Assembly: GCF_024139115.2 (NCBI RefSeq)
Contig: NC_085139.1
Location: 140,064,097 to 140,128,096, forward strand
Source of the DNA: Armigeres subalbatus
Lineage: Eukaryota; Arthropoda; Insecta; Diptera; Culicidae
Length of the DNA stretch: 64,000 nt
Direction: 5' to 3'
This document shows, piece by piece, positions 34,874-46,223 of the stretch. Within the stretch, counting starts at the first letter, position 1, and each line of letters starts with the position of its first letter. The position numbers and the translations under genes are program-made. The notes under the pieces are model-generated. The model ran no database searches. It was not told the origin of the DNA and saw nothing but the letters and a program-made list of their open reading frames with translations.

Positions 34874-36079
34874 AGATCCTCACTGAAAGTCCTTCCTGTC
34901 TCATAAGAAAAAATCTCCATAATTTCGTAGGGAACACACCCAGATCATCATAATACATCAAATCATAATTCTAATTCTCTGCTCATGAAATGATGGCTTC
35001 ATTCGCGTTATGTTACTAAACGCGAGGTTACGATGACATCGATTACCAAATTGAATTCTCTGCTCATGAAATGATGCTTTCAGAAAAGAACTATTGGATA
35101 GTATTGTGCTATTTTTACTTCTCATTCTTGTTACGGTCTAGGATGTCATAGGGTGAGAACATTTTCCGGCACCCTGGGCATGATGTATCCACTGTACTTG
35201 CCACACAAAGTACAAATTCGTGCAATTGGTTGGCATATACAAGATCGCAATTAATAACTGTGGAAATGCTAATAGAAAGGCCAAGATGTTTATCGTTGTT
35301 GCCTGATCCATGTTGGTTCGAATTTATCAGTCTGTGTATCCGTACCTCTTTTAGTGGTCAATCTTTCTTTTTTCCTATCAAGGATGCCGTTTCGGAATAT
35401 TACTGTAGTAACTTGTTTTAATCAGCAATGCTCAAGTTAAACAGTTATGAAATATTTACCTGGTTAAACAGACGTGACAAAGGATACTTCTGTAAATTGA
35501 AGACATAAATTCAACATAATATGTTGAGCATCCCTCGTAGATCATTCACCTTGCCGATCAGACTCGGAGTTTTGCGGTGATTGCGCTCCATCCCACCTGA
35601 CATGGGCCGGCCGGATTAACAGTAAAGCATAAGTAAACATTGCAAAGAGACGCGTACCGACAAAGGCAGTTCTATATTTGAAAGCTGCCGCAGCCCATAA
35701 ATACCATTGCTATAATCTATAATTAAGTGCTGTTCTATCGCCAAAGATCCCGGTGCACGTTGCGTGATCGCTTATTTTACGTTTAGAGCGTGAAATTCTG
35801 CCTTATCGCATCACCGAGTCCATTTTCACTACTGCGGACACTGGCGTCGTTGGGGTTCATTCTAAAACTACTTAACGCTTAAATTAGCAAGTTTCATTTC
35901 CCGCTCACTGCATCGTAGAATGAAATAAATAAATAAAATTTTATCAGACTCCCTTCTATCTCGAATAGAATACGTAATTCACGAACGAGTCCATAGTGCC
36001 GTTCTAGAGGGTATGTCCTTTTCGATGTAGCCGAGAAGCATGCCTGATAAGTGTGTTGCGCGCGTTGGTGGCTCTCGGT
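34874..36079. other. No confident gene
   Basis: AATTCTCTGCTCATGAAATG occurs twice (about 34972 and 35052), suggesting a small duplication. About 35150-35270 has SINE-like sequence (CCCTGGGCATGATGTATCC, TTAATAACTGTGGAAATGCT) but no tRNA head. The rest appears unique, with no persuasive frame. Confidence 0.45.
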
Positions 36080-36122
36080 TCAGTGCTTGTCGGCGATCAA
36101 GTTGATCAATTAATTAAAAGGT
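36080..36122 (+). promoter_or_regulatory. Candidate TSS and non-coding first exon
   Basis: TCAGTG at 36080-36085 is close to the insect initiator. About 38 bases later AAAAG|GTAATT at 36116-36126 is a reasonable splice donor. A short GC-richer leader lies between them. No TATA box or DPE is evident and no coding exon can be linked to it. Confidence 0.2.
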
Positions 36123-36125
36123 AAT

Positions 36126-36976
36126 TCCAACCGCTGTCGTCGGACTGAGATTGCATGTCAAGTGGCCATTCCAAATGAATGTGAAAACGATGGAAATGAT
36201 TTAACAGCTTCTAAGGGGCAGTGATTTCAGGCACACAGGCTAGTAGCAGGTATTTCGCCGTAAACATTTCCATGCTTCTGGGGATATTTATGCGAAATTA
36301 TAGAGGAACATAGTCAATCGTGAAGAAAGGGAACGGGAATGTTTATCACTGCATCCTAGAACCCACTTAAGACTATGCTTAATTGGAGTTTAGTTTCAAT
36401 ATTAAGTGAAAAATGCCTATGCTGAGGACGTGCATTTCAACTGAATGGCTTATTTTTTTTGTGTACCATTGGGATCCTATAAATATTATTCATGATATTG
36501 CGATTAATATTGTTTTATTAATTAATAGTGAATCTAGAGATAAGATGGTAATTTTAAGAATAATCCGTTTCCAATTTACCAGAAATCTATTTTATATTAT
36601 GGTTGATTTCACGAATGATGATTTGCAACGTATTCAAACTACTGTGAAAATGGAAGGAACGATTGTTTTTGCTAGCCTTCAAAATCCATTTCCATGTTTG
36701 AATTCAGTATATCAAATAATTTAGTGCCAAGCAATGCGTAGGGCTATTTCGATGACTATTTCAAATATATTATATGAATAGAAGGCCCCAAGGACACCGT
36801 TTTCAATAAGTGATTATTATGTGTACTCACGTGATAAAGGAGGATCCATCCGTTTGACCAGCCGGATCAGTTTATCCGGAAAGCTGTGTTTGTGCAATGT
36901 GCATTGACTGCAATAGCTGGTCTCGATCGGTTGATAATGATAAAGCCACATACCACCACAAAAGTTTGAGCTAGAT
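36126..36976. other. No confident gene
   Basis: The longest frame is + 36413-36724 (103 codons, I/N-rich, AT-rich codons); I do not recognise it. Nothing else stands out before the foldback element. Confidence 0.4.
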
Positions 36977-36983
36977 GAGCATT

Positions 36984-37599
36984 AGGGTGGTTCAAAAAAC
37001 ACTTTTCCAAATTTTTGGAAGGGCCGCCCTCTTATTTGGTTCTATTTGATGCCTATATGCTCTGGACAAAATTTCAGCCAGATCGGTCAACATTTGGGCG
37101 GTGGTAAACTCGTTGGAAGTTTATATGGAAAAATGTATGCAAAAACATCCAAAAACAGTGATTTGCAGTTGGACGGCACAATTTACGATCAAGATTTACG
37201 ACCATGATACTCATTCAGTTCTTGTAGAATTAAATACAGAATGTTAAGCTGAAAACCGCGAGAAGAATAGAGTTTATTACGCAAAGATATTAGCATTTTA
37301 CTGGAGTGTTGTAGGCGGTTTTCTGCATTACATTCTGTATTAAATTCTTCAAGATATGAATGAGTATCATAGTTCTTCATTGTGAGTTGTGCCGTCCAAC
37401 TGCAATTTGCTGTTTTTGGATGTTTCTGCATACATTTTTGCATATAAACTTCCAACGAGTTGAGCACCGCCCAGACGATGAGCGATTTGGCTGAAATTTT
37501 GTCCAGAGTATCAGGGCATCAAATAGAACCGAATAAGAGGGCGGTTCATCAAAAAAATTAAAAAAAAGTTTTTCCCATACTAATTTGAGCCACCCTAAA
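36984..37599. mobile_element. Large foldback element with ~290-bp arms
   Basis: The left arm (starting AGGGTGG[TC]TCAAA) and right arm (ending CCACCCTAA) are near-complementary over almost their whole length. Matching blocks include TCTGGACAAAATTTCAGCC, CTCGTTGGAAGTTTATATG and GCAGTTGGACGGCACAA. Almost no spacer separates the arms. GAGCATT occurs at both edges (36977-36983 and 37600-37606), the likely target duplication, which suggests a hAT-like mover. Non-coding; an RNA across it would fold into a long hairpin. Confidence 0.85.
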
Positions 37600-37606
37600 G
37601 AGCATT

Positions 37607-38030
37607 CTATAATAATTAATTTATTTAATTCCGATTAAAAAAATACGATCGAATTGGCATTCATAGATAAAAATTTAATATTTTTCGTCACTGTACAACA
37701 ATTTTTTTAATGGTCTTTTTCAAAACCTCAATCTTGCTCAAGCATCAGTAGCGATACATACAGCTCTATAAAAATGCAAAACTTGTTCCTGTACTGCTCC
37801 TTGCCAATTCTAGAGATTAGAATTTGTCTAACATCAACAGGCATATAATTATTGTCCTAATTTTGTGACTTAGGAACAAGTACTGCACATAGCACACCAA
37901 TACCACAAACTAATCTAAAAATCATGTATAACAACAACAATTAAAAACCCAGATTAATCCACCTAGCGGCGATGATGCCTTTCTCGTGCATCATAAAATG
38001 TATTGAAAAAATCATATAAGAAAGGTAAAA
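37607..38030. other. No gene seen; holds a recurrent motif
   Basis: AT-rich. At 37959-37990 lies CCACCTAGCGGCGATGATGC followed by CTTTCTCGTGCA, a motif that recurs at 43679, 43818 and 51338 in the same orientation. Confidence 0.5.
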
Positions 38031-38039
38031 AAAGACAGA

Positions 38040-38252
38040 ATCACCGTCATCGAGGTGAGGTCGCACAGACTGAACATTTAACATCTAGCATGAGACAACG
38101 GACAGGACATTCACACAACACCCTGTGGACCAGTGGAGAACTTATCGCCTTACGAAAAAATGTCTCCTTACCGGGGCGGGAATCGAACCCACACTCCACA
38201 GCACATGCGTCTAGACGATTGACGTCGCTAACCGCATGGCCACGAAGCCCAC
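38040..38252 (-). mobile_element. tRNA-derived SINE
   Basis: On the minus strand it starts GGGCTTCGTGGCCATGCGG with an A-box-like TGGCCATGCGGTTAGC and a B-box GGGTTCGATTCCCGC. A body and a short A/T-rich end near 38030 follow. It differs from Feilai in its head and body. I could not fix its target duplication, so the limits are approximate. Confidence 0.7.
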
Positions 38253-38446
38253 AAAAACACTTTAGGAGTCTAGATCACATTTTTACATTTCTCGAAGTTC
38301 GTTTTTCTGTTTTCTCTGAAAAAAAGCAAAACAAATGTTCGCGAGTATTTTGCAATGCCTACTTCTTGTTTTGTGAGCAAGGTTCACAGATTTCCACCAC
38401 TGGCGGTGCATGAAATTCGATTGGATAAAATGTTAATATGGGGACC

Positions 38447-38610
38447 ACCATAGCCGTGCCGTAAGATGCGTGGCAACAAAGTAAGACCATGCTGAGGGTG
38501 GCTGGGTTCGAATCCCGGTCCGGTCTAGGAAATTTTCGGGTTGAAAATTTTCTCGACTTCCTTGGGCATAAAAGTATCATCGTGTTAGCCTCTAAATTAG
38601 AGGTCTGTGT
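38447..38610 (+). mobile_element. Feilai SINE 5' fragment
   Basis: The tRNA-like head (GTGCCGTAAGATGCGTGGC, B-box GGGTTCGAATCCCGG) and the first part of the body (CTCGACTTCCTTGGGCATAA, ATCATCGTGTTAGCCTC) match the full copies at 45910 and 19709. Similarity ends near 38610 and the usual body end and AAG tail are missing, so this copy is truncated or fused to other sequence. Confidence 0.75.
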
Positions 38611-38659
38611 CGCCGCTTCTCGCCGTCGTCGATATTTTTGCATCGGTGCGCCGCCGTTC

Positions 38660-39940
38660 AAAATTTGTCACGCTGCTGATCTATAATTTTTCACACCGAT
38701 TCAAATTAGAAGCTCACAGGATTAGAATGGAATTTCCGTAGAACTTCCCGATTGATATCACGTTTAGATTTTTTTTTGTGAAAATGCCAGGGATTTCTTT
38801 CAAAACTCCATACAATTTCCCGTTGAACTTTCGAAAAGCGCACCGTCAATAAAAAACTAAGACGATCTTTAAGTGGAAATTCCGAAGAATTTCCCGTTGA
38901 AACTCAAAAAGTTTCTCGTTAAAATGAAAGTTTTGAACGGAGAAGGACTGTTTTGCCCATCTCAATGTACATACCCAGATCTCGAGACTATTTTGTTCTA
39001 TGACGTTCAACCTTGCGCTAATTTATTTACTCACCCACCGTACAATGCACAAACCCGGATCTCGCGACTATTTAGCGTCTTAATACGAACGCGAACGAAA
39101 ATGCCGTTTGGTCGAAATGGTCGTTTGGCAGAAAGGGTCATTTGGGCGAAATGAACAATCGGAAAAAAATATCGTTCGGTTGAATTAAGCATTTTGTCGG
39201 AAAAGTCGTTTGCCTGAATGGTTATTGGACAGAAAAAACGTGTTGTCTAGCCAAATAGTTTCTCGCCGAATGATTTTCCGTGAAAAATCCGAAAATAATT
39301 TCCAGAATTTATCTAATTTATCAAATTTATCAGATTTTTCATGTGGTATTCAAAATGTTCTCTCCCTATGTTCTGAATATGTATCGAAAAAATCCGGAAA
39401 AATATATTTAAGAAATGAAAAACTCAAAGGTGCAGCCCAAACGGGTTGTACGCAAAGGTGACGTTGAACTACGTAGCTGTATGTAATGTACAGGTTTACG
39501 ACTTTTCTGTGCGATAGGACCAAAGCAAGCGTTTTTCAAGACCAGTGTGAACCAGCTTTCGTTGTTTATCCTGTGCTCTTGAGATATAATTTTCAAACCA
39601 ATATTTGAATTAAGAGTAAATAAGAGTAAGAATTGTTCGATAATTGTATCTCGATTGGAATCATTGGTAAATACTACTATTGAACTTATTTTCGTAAATT
39701 ACACCAAAACACAATGCCAAACATCCGATTGAACTTCATTGTTGACATTAAATTGGTATTCGTTAGGTTTACATTAAAATGATAATTTCTTGGATAATTT
39801 TGTGTTAATTATCGAACAATTCCAAAATTTTAAAAGTTATCGTCGATGAAAACTCGCCTACTTTCACACCTGAGAAGTTATCAAATGATATTTCCAATAA
39901 TTATCGTATGAGAATGATTCAGCACAACCCTGGCTGATAG
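38660..39940. other. No gene; degenerate short tandem words
   Basis: From 38730 to 38940 GAATTTCC[CG]-type words recur loosely. At about 39098-39270 a degenerate ~17-21-bp repeat around GGTCGTTTGGC[AC]GAAAGG is seen (CGTTTGG, CATTTGG, TCGTTCGG variants). Frames such as + 38873-39154 and + 39210-39461 run through these and are not convincing. Confidence 0.5.
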
Positions 39941-39950
39941 TGTGCCACTA

Positions 39951-40454
39951 CACTGAAAGAAGCGTCATGGTAATATTGACCGAATCGAGGGTAAAATTAA
40001 AAACATTTTACCACTTGATTTGTGCAGACTACACATACCGTTTGAATCAACCATAACTGCAGTTGATTTTACTATGAAGCTTTTTTTGACATTCCGCCGG
40101 GTTGACCGTATATTGTTGTTAAATATACCATGTGCAGCTGTAAACATTGTAGTAGATTTTACCATTTTACTATGCGCATTGAATGATCGTAGTAATATTA
40201 ACAACAAATATTTTTATTTCGATTCAGATTAAATGATTTATGGAGATTTCTGTTTGTTTAATTTTATTTGTTCATTCTCACTGGTTGGACTACCAGAGAC
40301 TGTCGAAAATACTATTTTATTATTGACATTTCATAGTAGAATCAAAATAATTTTAGTTAAAATAAGAATCACTTTAGTTAATATTACTATGTTCTGATAT
40401 AGTAGAATTGAACATGTTTGCGCTGTTAATTTTACCACAAGATTATTTTCAGTG
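39951..40454. mobile_element. TA-target MITE (504 bp)
   Basis: Imperfect inverted ends begin CACTGAAA[GA]AA and continue with TGGTAA[TA]ATT. TA flanks both sides (39949-39950 and 40455-40456). Multiple internal TTTTAC[CT] words appear in both orientations. No coding capacity. The TA duplication suggests Tc1/mariner-type mobilisation. Confidence 0.75.
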
Positions 40455-40587
40455 TACAACCATTACCGACACAAACTGTAGCAGAGACTAAACACCCCCA
40501 CTAAGTCAATTTAAGACCCCGGTAGCTTATTACAGTGAAGCCCATCGTAAAAGCTGAACTGTCAACGGCGTTTGGTGATCATCCTAT

Positions 40588-40695
40588 GGAGGAAGTCAGA
40601 GTAGACACGACAATGCAGTTTGAAAGCTTATTGATAATAATTATTATTCCTTCACGTGAGTTGCGTCGGACTTTGCGTTTACTCCGGCACTGCAA
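40588..40695. mobile_element. Degraded copy of the GCCAGAGTAAACG MITE
   Basis: GTCAGAGTAGACACGAC at the left and GCGTTTACTCCGGC at the right are inverted, and the middle (AGCTTATTGATAATAATTAT, CCTTCACGTGAG) aligns with the split element at 57239-62542. It therefore shows what that element looks like without the LINE. Non-coding and diverged. Confidence 0.72.
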
Positions 40696-40725
40696 CAGCG
40701 AAGAAGATTCCGAGCCCCTCTACAG

Positions 40726-41070
40726 TAGGGGTGCCAATGGAATGTATGGGAAAAAAGTTGTCATTGAATTTCAAAAAAACAACATTGCTAACAAACCGAT
40801 TCAAAAAAAAAATTGGGGTTACATTAGATTTCGACGTTTCATGCATTTTTAAGTCATTTGGCATCAAAAATCGATTTTCGACTTTTCCTTTGGTCGCCCC
40901 TTGGAAAAATTTTCATGGGTAAAAATTTCAAAACTTTGATGAATTTTAGGCACCCCTAAATCATGTCCGATTGAGCTCAAATTTAGCATGGGGTCATATT
41001 TTGGGGTAATGAAACTTGTGAGCAATGTCGTTTTTTTTAATTCGAAAATGTCATTTTCATTGGCACCCTA
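40726..41070. mobile_element. hAT-type MITE (345 bp)
   Basis: The ends TAGGGGTGCCAATG and (complement) TAGGGTGCCAATG are inverted repeats. A perfect 8-bp flank CTCTACAG is present at 40718-40725 and 41071-41078, as in hAT elements. The interior has A- and T-runs only. Frames crossing it (+ 40535-40852, + 40656-40922) are not genes. Confidence 0.9.
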
Positions 41071-41229
41071 CTCTACAGGCATCAATAGCGAGAAGCTGCT
41101 GTCAAACGCCCCAAGCCTTCGAGAGAATACGCGCGTGTAAGTTAGCAGACACGAACTGCATCAGCTAAAAGCCTTGTAAGTTGCATTAATATGACCTCTA
41201 TACTGGCTTGAGGTCTCCGGTTATCCTTG

Positions 41230-41400
41230 CGAACAAAGGCGCAGAATCCGGAGATGGCGAGATCGATTCTTGATCCGATCTATGGTGTTTTCGGGTGGGA
41301 AACATTCTCGACACACAGGGCATAGTGTATCCATTGATTTTGCTACACAAGATACATACTAATGCAAAGACGGGCATAGAAAGCTTCCAAATAATATTGC
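41230..41400 (+). mobile_element. SINE-body fragment
   Basis: GGTGTTTTCGGGTGGGAAAC, TCTCGACACACAGGGCATAG and GCTACACAAGATACATACTA resemble the body of mosquito tRNA-derived SINEs. A tRNA-like head and tail are missing. A similar piece lies at about 35150-35270. Family not certain. Confidence 0.45.
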
Positions 41401-41409
41401 GGGTCATTT

Positions 41410-42126
41410 TAAAATTTTCCATTTTGCGGATTCCGCAATGTTCTTCCGCAGCTGTCAAAGTTCTACCGCAAGCCTGAAAATCTTCAATACACTGAAACAA
41501 AAATTTATTATTTGGCGTTGTCATCGAAGAATGCCAAGCCAAACAGCAGAGAAAATGTATGAAATGTCAGCTGCTATAGTTTGAAAATTGAACCGGAAAG
41601 AGGAAAGTTTTCTCTGGAATAGCAATAACTAAAGAAATGCTCAAGTTGAAAAGCAGCCCAAGTTCCAGTTGGAATGGAGTGCTATGGAAGAAGAATTTTC
41701 ACCGAAACCGAGTGCTAAACTTTTAGCAAGTTTTCAATAGTAAATATTAACTAATTTATAATATTTAGATAATTTTATTACATTATATACATTTATATAA
41801 TAAAAATGAAATGGTCTGTGTTCATATCCGCATAACTCAAAAACGGCTGGATGGATTTTGTTTATTCCTTCAGCAGTTACATTTGTTATAGTTTCCGACA
41901 GGTTATCATATATTTGCTCAGTCAAAAATTATTAGTAAAGTTCTGTAAATCGTTAAAAACTAAAATAAGGATTCGTATGGCAGTTTAGCATGGACAGTTC
42001 GCAACGCGCATTTTCGCCTACTACTGCCGGGTCAACTAATCATACAGGGGTTAGACAAAAAGGTTGAGATAGGCAAAATTTTGTTGATATTCCAAATAGC
42101 ATAACTTTGCCTAGAAAAATCCGATT
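41410..42126. other. No gene seen
   Basis: AT-rich, short frames only. CAGGGGTTAGACAAAAAGG at about 42045 may be the outer end of the following foldback element, but I found no matching right end. Confidence 0.45.
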
Positions 42127-43020
42127 TTGATAAAACCGGGACCATCGGACGCGGAAACTCTTCTTATATACTGTCCCTATGCAGAATCTCAGATTAGCCA
42201 TTGGCCACCGGAGATGTTCCGAATTTTCCGATGGTATGTTCAAAATGCATTTTTTGTGCTGCTTGTCATTTTATGTGATGTTTACTTTCAACATGTTTTA
42301 TGCTTTTTCCATAAACTAGAACTAATATGCCGACCAATGCTGGCTGTAGATCGAGAATCCATAAAAACTACGCAGAGATATTGCCATTTCCGTAAAAACG
42401 GTTCCTGGAACATGATGAAATGGTAACGGATCGGAATGATGCAAATATGGGTATCTATCTTCATAGCTTTGCGAGACAATGATCACAGAAACATTTCCAA
42501 AATAATAGTGTCCACTGCCACTATTATAGCAGGTTCTATGGACCTTCCAGGGGGGCCGGTTCTGGCCCCATCTGGAACCATGTATATATGGGTATCAAAA
42601 TTCATTTTTTCCCAAGACGATGCATATAGGATCTTTATTGTAGATACATTTTGAGGACTGTAAGACCAATTTGTTTGGCCAATTTGTAACAGGTTCCGGG
42701 TGTTCTGGCAAAGTGACATTTGTTTGGGATGTGTGGCCAATTCCGCACCATTTTCACGAAAATGGCCATATCTCTGCGTATACCCAACGGATTTTCAATC
42801 TGCAGCCAGCATTGGTCAGCATATTAGTTCTAGTTTTTGGAGAAAGCATGAAACATGATGACAGTAAACGTCACATAAAATGACAAGCAGAAGAAAAATG
42901 CATTTTTAACATACCCTCGAAAAATCCGGAACATCTCTGGTGGCCAAAGGACTATCTAAGGTTTTTCATGAGAACAGTATACTAGAAGAGTGTCCGCGTC
43001 CAATGGTCCCGGTTTCATCA
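42127..43020. mobile_element. Foldback element with ~290-bp arms and spacer
   Basis: The left arm (about 42127-42420) and right arm (about 42745-43020) are complementary. Shared words include AAACCGGGACCAT[CT]GGACGC, GAGATGTTCCG, GCTTGTCATTTTATGTGA and AACTAGAACTAATATGC. The ~320-bp spacer contains an internal direct repeat (A[AT]ATATGGGTATC at ~42445 and ~42585). Outer limits and target duplication are uncertain. Frames inside it are not genes. Confidence 0.75.
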
Positions 43021-43340
43021 AACCTCGTAAATGCCAAAATATGTCTGAATGAACCGCGGAAATCCCGAAATTTGAGTAAAAAAAAAACGCATAAAAAGCG
43101 ATGCCTGTAAAAATAACCGCATAAAAATGACTTCAGTGTACATCGGGTATGGAGCGTTGACTCTTCCTTGATCGAATGGTCCAAGAAAATTTAAAATCCA
43201 TCGAGAAACGGCTGAGATATAACCGATCAAAGTCTATCATATTTTCGTGACGTTTTTCGATTTTTTGCAATCGTAAAGTGTACCCCAATATAGAAAAGAC
43301 AGACGTAGTTCTACGTCAAAACGGTGAATTCAATGTAGTA
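43021..43340. other. No gene seen
   Basis: AT-rich spacer between two inverted-repeat elements. Its short minus-strand frames lack any recognisable feature. Confidence 0.4.
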
Positions 43341-45065
43341 GGGGAGGAGGTTCGGTTGTGGGCACCCTTTTGTCTTTGGTCTATAACTTTGGCCCTAGTT
43401 GATCTTAGGCTGACATTTGTATACCAATGCAATGGAAAGCTAGACAAATATCCCAATTATTAGCGAAGAAATTATCAATTCGACGATTTGAGAAATTTTA
43501 TTGACAATTCCGAAAATTTTACATTTTTGAATATTTCAATTTTGTGGTTCGGTTGTGGGCACCCTTGAAAACTTGGCACAGAGAATAAAGAAGAAAGAAT
43601 CAAAACCACCTAAATTTGAAGAAAATGAATAATTTGTTTAATCTAATAGCCAGGAGGAACTAAAAAACTCAAATCAGTCCACCTAGTAGTGATCATGCCT
43701 TTCTCGTGCATTAGGGAGGATATTGAAAACAGTCACATATTTAAGAAAAGATTAGAATTGCACTTTAGGTAAATGGATTTCATTTTTACCATTGATTTAC
43801 TCAATTACCTGATTAATCACCTTAGTGGTAATGGTGCCTTTCTCGTTCATTATAAAAAATAATATTTTGGCCATAAATGTTGATCCCATAGTCCGATTTG
43901 ACCAATTTTCAGGGTTCCCCGTCGAATGCAACTTGTTGCTAGTAAATCGGTCAAAGCTTAGTTCCAAAAGTATGAGTACAATTAATAAAGAATTAAGTAC
44001 AATAACTAGGCATGCCAATAAATAAAAATATAAATGAAACACATTTTTCTAACAATTATGTCTAAGTATTTATGAAAACTGGTTGAATATACCATTAAAA
44101 ATAAGTTAGGGGACAACTAAAGCAATATTGATTGATTTGTCAATAAAATGAGGGTGCCCACAACCGAATTTTGCAGCTTTTTTTTGGAATGCGCAGAAAC
44201 AATATTTTGCTCTCAGATTTTAATGGCAATCGTTTTTGATCCTCAAAATAGGTTAAATTTACTGTATAAATACGCATTGGAACTATTTTTTTCAATTAAA
44301 TCACTTTAATTTATGACACGTTGAAGAAGGTAAAAAAAATCGTATTGCTAAAGTAGAGATGTCTTTTGATCAGGGTTCGGATTTCTCACTAACTCACGCG
44401 ACAACTGATCACTCCACCATGCATTTCATCCGGATAAATTACAGTGCGATAAACTCCGGCACAAGCGGTGGTGCGAAAAATTGTTATCCTTCTTCCCATG
44501 TTTCGTAAAAATCAAATGCTGCTTACTTTGCCTCTCCAAGCTGATTGAATCTGACGATGCGCCACGATAAGTAGAAGGTTCAATACAGCAGTTTTTCCCC
44601 TCGCTTTCAATCAATTCATGTGGTGACGTGGTTTTAGTAAGCGTTTTGAAAATTTTAAAATTGTTTTGGGTTCGAATCCCGTTGTGGTCCTAAATTTTTG
44701 TAAATATGCTTGTAAAATTTATCTGGAAAGGCGACGAGAAGTAAAATTTGTGGATTAAAATTAAATTATCCGGCCATCCGGCGATCACGAATTTATCACC
44801 CGCCATTCTATCCGGATAAAAATGTTGTGTGAGAATACTTCCTCACAGGGGGACCATGAAAAATCACACTCCGTTTAATGGATTAATCGCAGGTTTTTAT
44901 TCATATGAGTGAGAATTCCGAAGCCTGCTTTTGATATTGAGCACAAAACATCATGTTACTATAGAAAACAAATGACGGTTGTCAGGATGGCAGCATCTGT
45001 TATCAGTCAAAATATACGTAGGTGTGCCCATAACCGAACAGTGCCCACAGCCGAACCTCTTCCCC
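43341..45065. mobile_element. Inverted-repeat element, GTTCGGTTGTGGGCAC motif
   Basis: The left end GGGGAGGAGGTTCGG and the right end (complement GGGGAAGAGGTTCGG) are inverted. The motif GTTCGGTTGTGGGCAC follows the left end and occurs again at ~43552. Its complement occurs at ~44155 and, slightly changed, twice near 45023-45055. The element spans ~1.7 kb, with apparent older insertions inside, including a B-box-like GGGTTCGAATCCCG at ~44670. No transposase is visible and the target duplication was not resolved. Confidence 0.6.
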
Positions 45066-45897
45066 ATTAAAGACAATTGGATGAAATCGAATGATTCAAT
45101 ACCAATACAAATAACACATCAAAATTCCACAAAAAAATGACATTTCGTTGAGGTTGCAATTCCTACTATCCCACTGATGACAGCCGTCACCTACTCTTTA
45201 ATGCTAAAGAACTCATTAACTGACCCGAGCACTACATCGTGTTGTCCGCCAAAATTCTACAACCATTATGAGGTTTACCAGCGTTACGCAAATGACCCCT
45301 TGCTTAGTTGAACACGGGGATGTAATAATTAACCGCGCAAAATAACTTCTCCTCGGGCGAAGCTGTTTGTTGATTATGACATTGCATAATGTCATAAAGT
45401 TGCCAGAAATTATAATTCATTCCGTCTCCGCTCAAGGTCCGCCACAGTAAAAGTTCAACGCACTACCAAAGTACAGCATTTTGTAACTGAAAAGCGAAAC
45501 CTTCAGACCCCCGTCCGATGTTATCACAGCCTGTTGTGCCTCCGAATAGGTACACCACAGAAGGTGCATTTGGTACTAAAAGATGCCGCTGCGCTGTCTG
45601 TACGGTTGGCATTTTATTCGATATCAACTTAACGTTTTTCATTTCGGCAGTAGTGTTTCGTCGATTCGATAATTGCATTTAATTTACACAATTGCGGCCT
45701 CTCGGATCTGCACGCCAAATAATTGTTTGTTAATTAAAGTGAAGTGATAAATACAAATGTACTTGCTACGAATATATTCAATAGCTTTCAAATCCAGCCG
45801 ATACAAAAGGGAAATTGCATTATTGAAATACCTTCAATTCGGGTGAAATTCAAAAATAATTATTATGCTGATTGTTATGCTGCAAATACAATAGTCT
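45066..45897. other. No confident gene
   Basis: The minus-strand frame 45463-45678 (71 codons) encodes a mixed-composition peptide that I do not recognise. No splice sites or promoter motifs persuade me. Probably unique sequence. Confidence 0.4.
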
Positions 45898-45909
45898 ATG
45901 TACAGTTCC

Positions 45910-46211
45910 CTCCTTAGTCGTGCCCTCCTTAGTTGTGCGGTAAGACGCGTGGCTACAAAGCAAGACCATGCTTAGGGTGGCTGGGTTCGATTCTCGGTGC
46001 CAGTCTATGCAATTTTCGGATTGGAAATTATCTCGACTTCCCTGGGCATAAAAAGTATCATCGTGTTGGCCTCATGATATACGAAAGCAAAAATGGTAAT
46101 TTGGCTTAGAAACCTAGCAGTTAATAACTGTGGAAGTTCTCAATGAACACTAAGCTGCGAGGCGGCTCTGTCCCAGTGTGGGGATGTAATACCAATAAGA
46201 TGAAGAAGAAG
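45910..46211 (+). mobile_element. Full-length Feilai-type SINE
   Basis: It has a tRNA-like head (TTAGTTGTGCGGTAAGACGC; B-box GGGTTCGATTCTCGG), the Feilai body (TCATGATATACGAAAGC, TAATAACTGTGGAAG, TGTCCCAGTGTGGGGATG) and a GATGAAGAAGAAG tail. The flanking duplication ATGTACA[GA]TTCC is at 45898-45909 and 46212-46223. The first ~17 bases of the head are duplicated (CCCTCCTTAGTCGTG, then CCCTCCTTAGTTGTG), a small 5' oddity. Confidence 0.92.
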
Positions 46212-46223
46212 ATGTACAATTCC

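Noticed and set aside
38003..38413. 136-codon plus frame
   Set aside because: It reads through an inverted tRNA-derived SINE; no protein family.
40535..40922. Overlapping plus frames of ~100 codons
   Set aside because: They cross the boundary of a hAT MITE with an exact 8-bp duplication.
45463..45678. 71-codon minus frame as a small protein
   Set aside because: No recognisable feature and no promoter or splice context.
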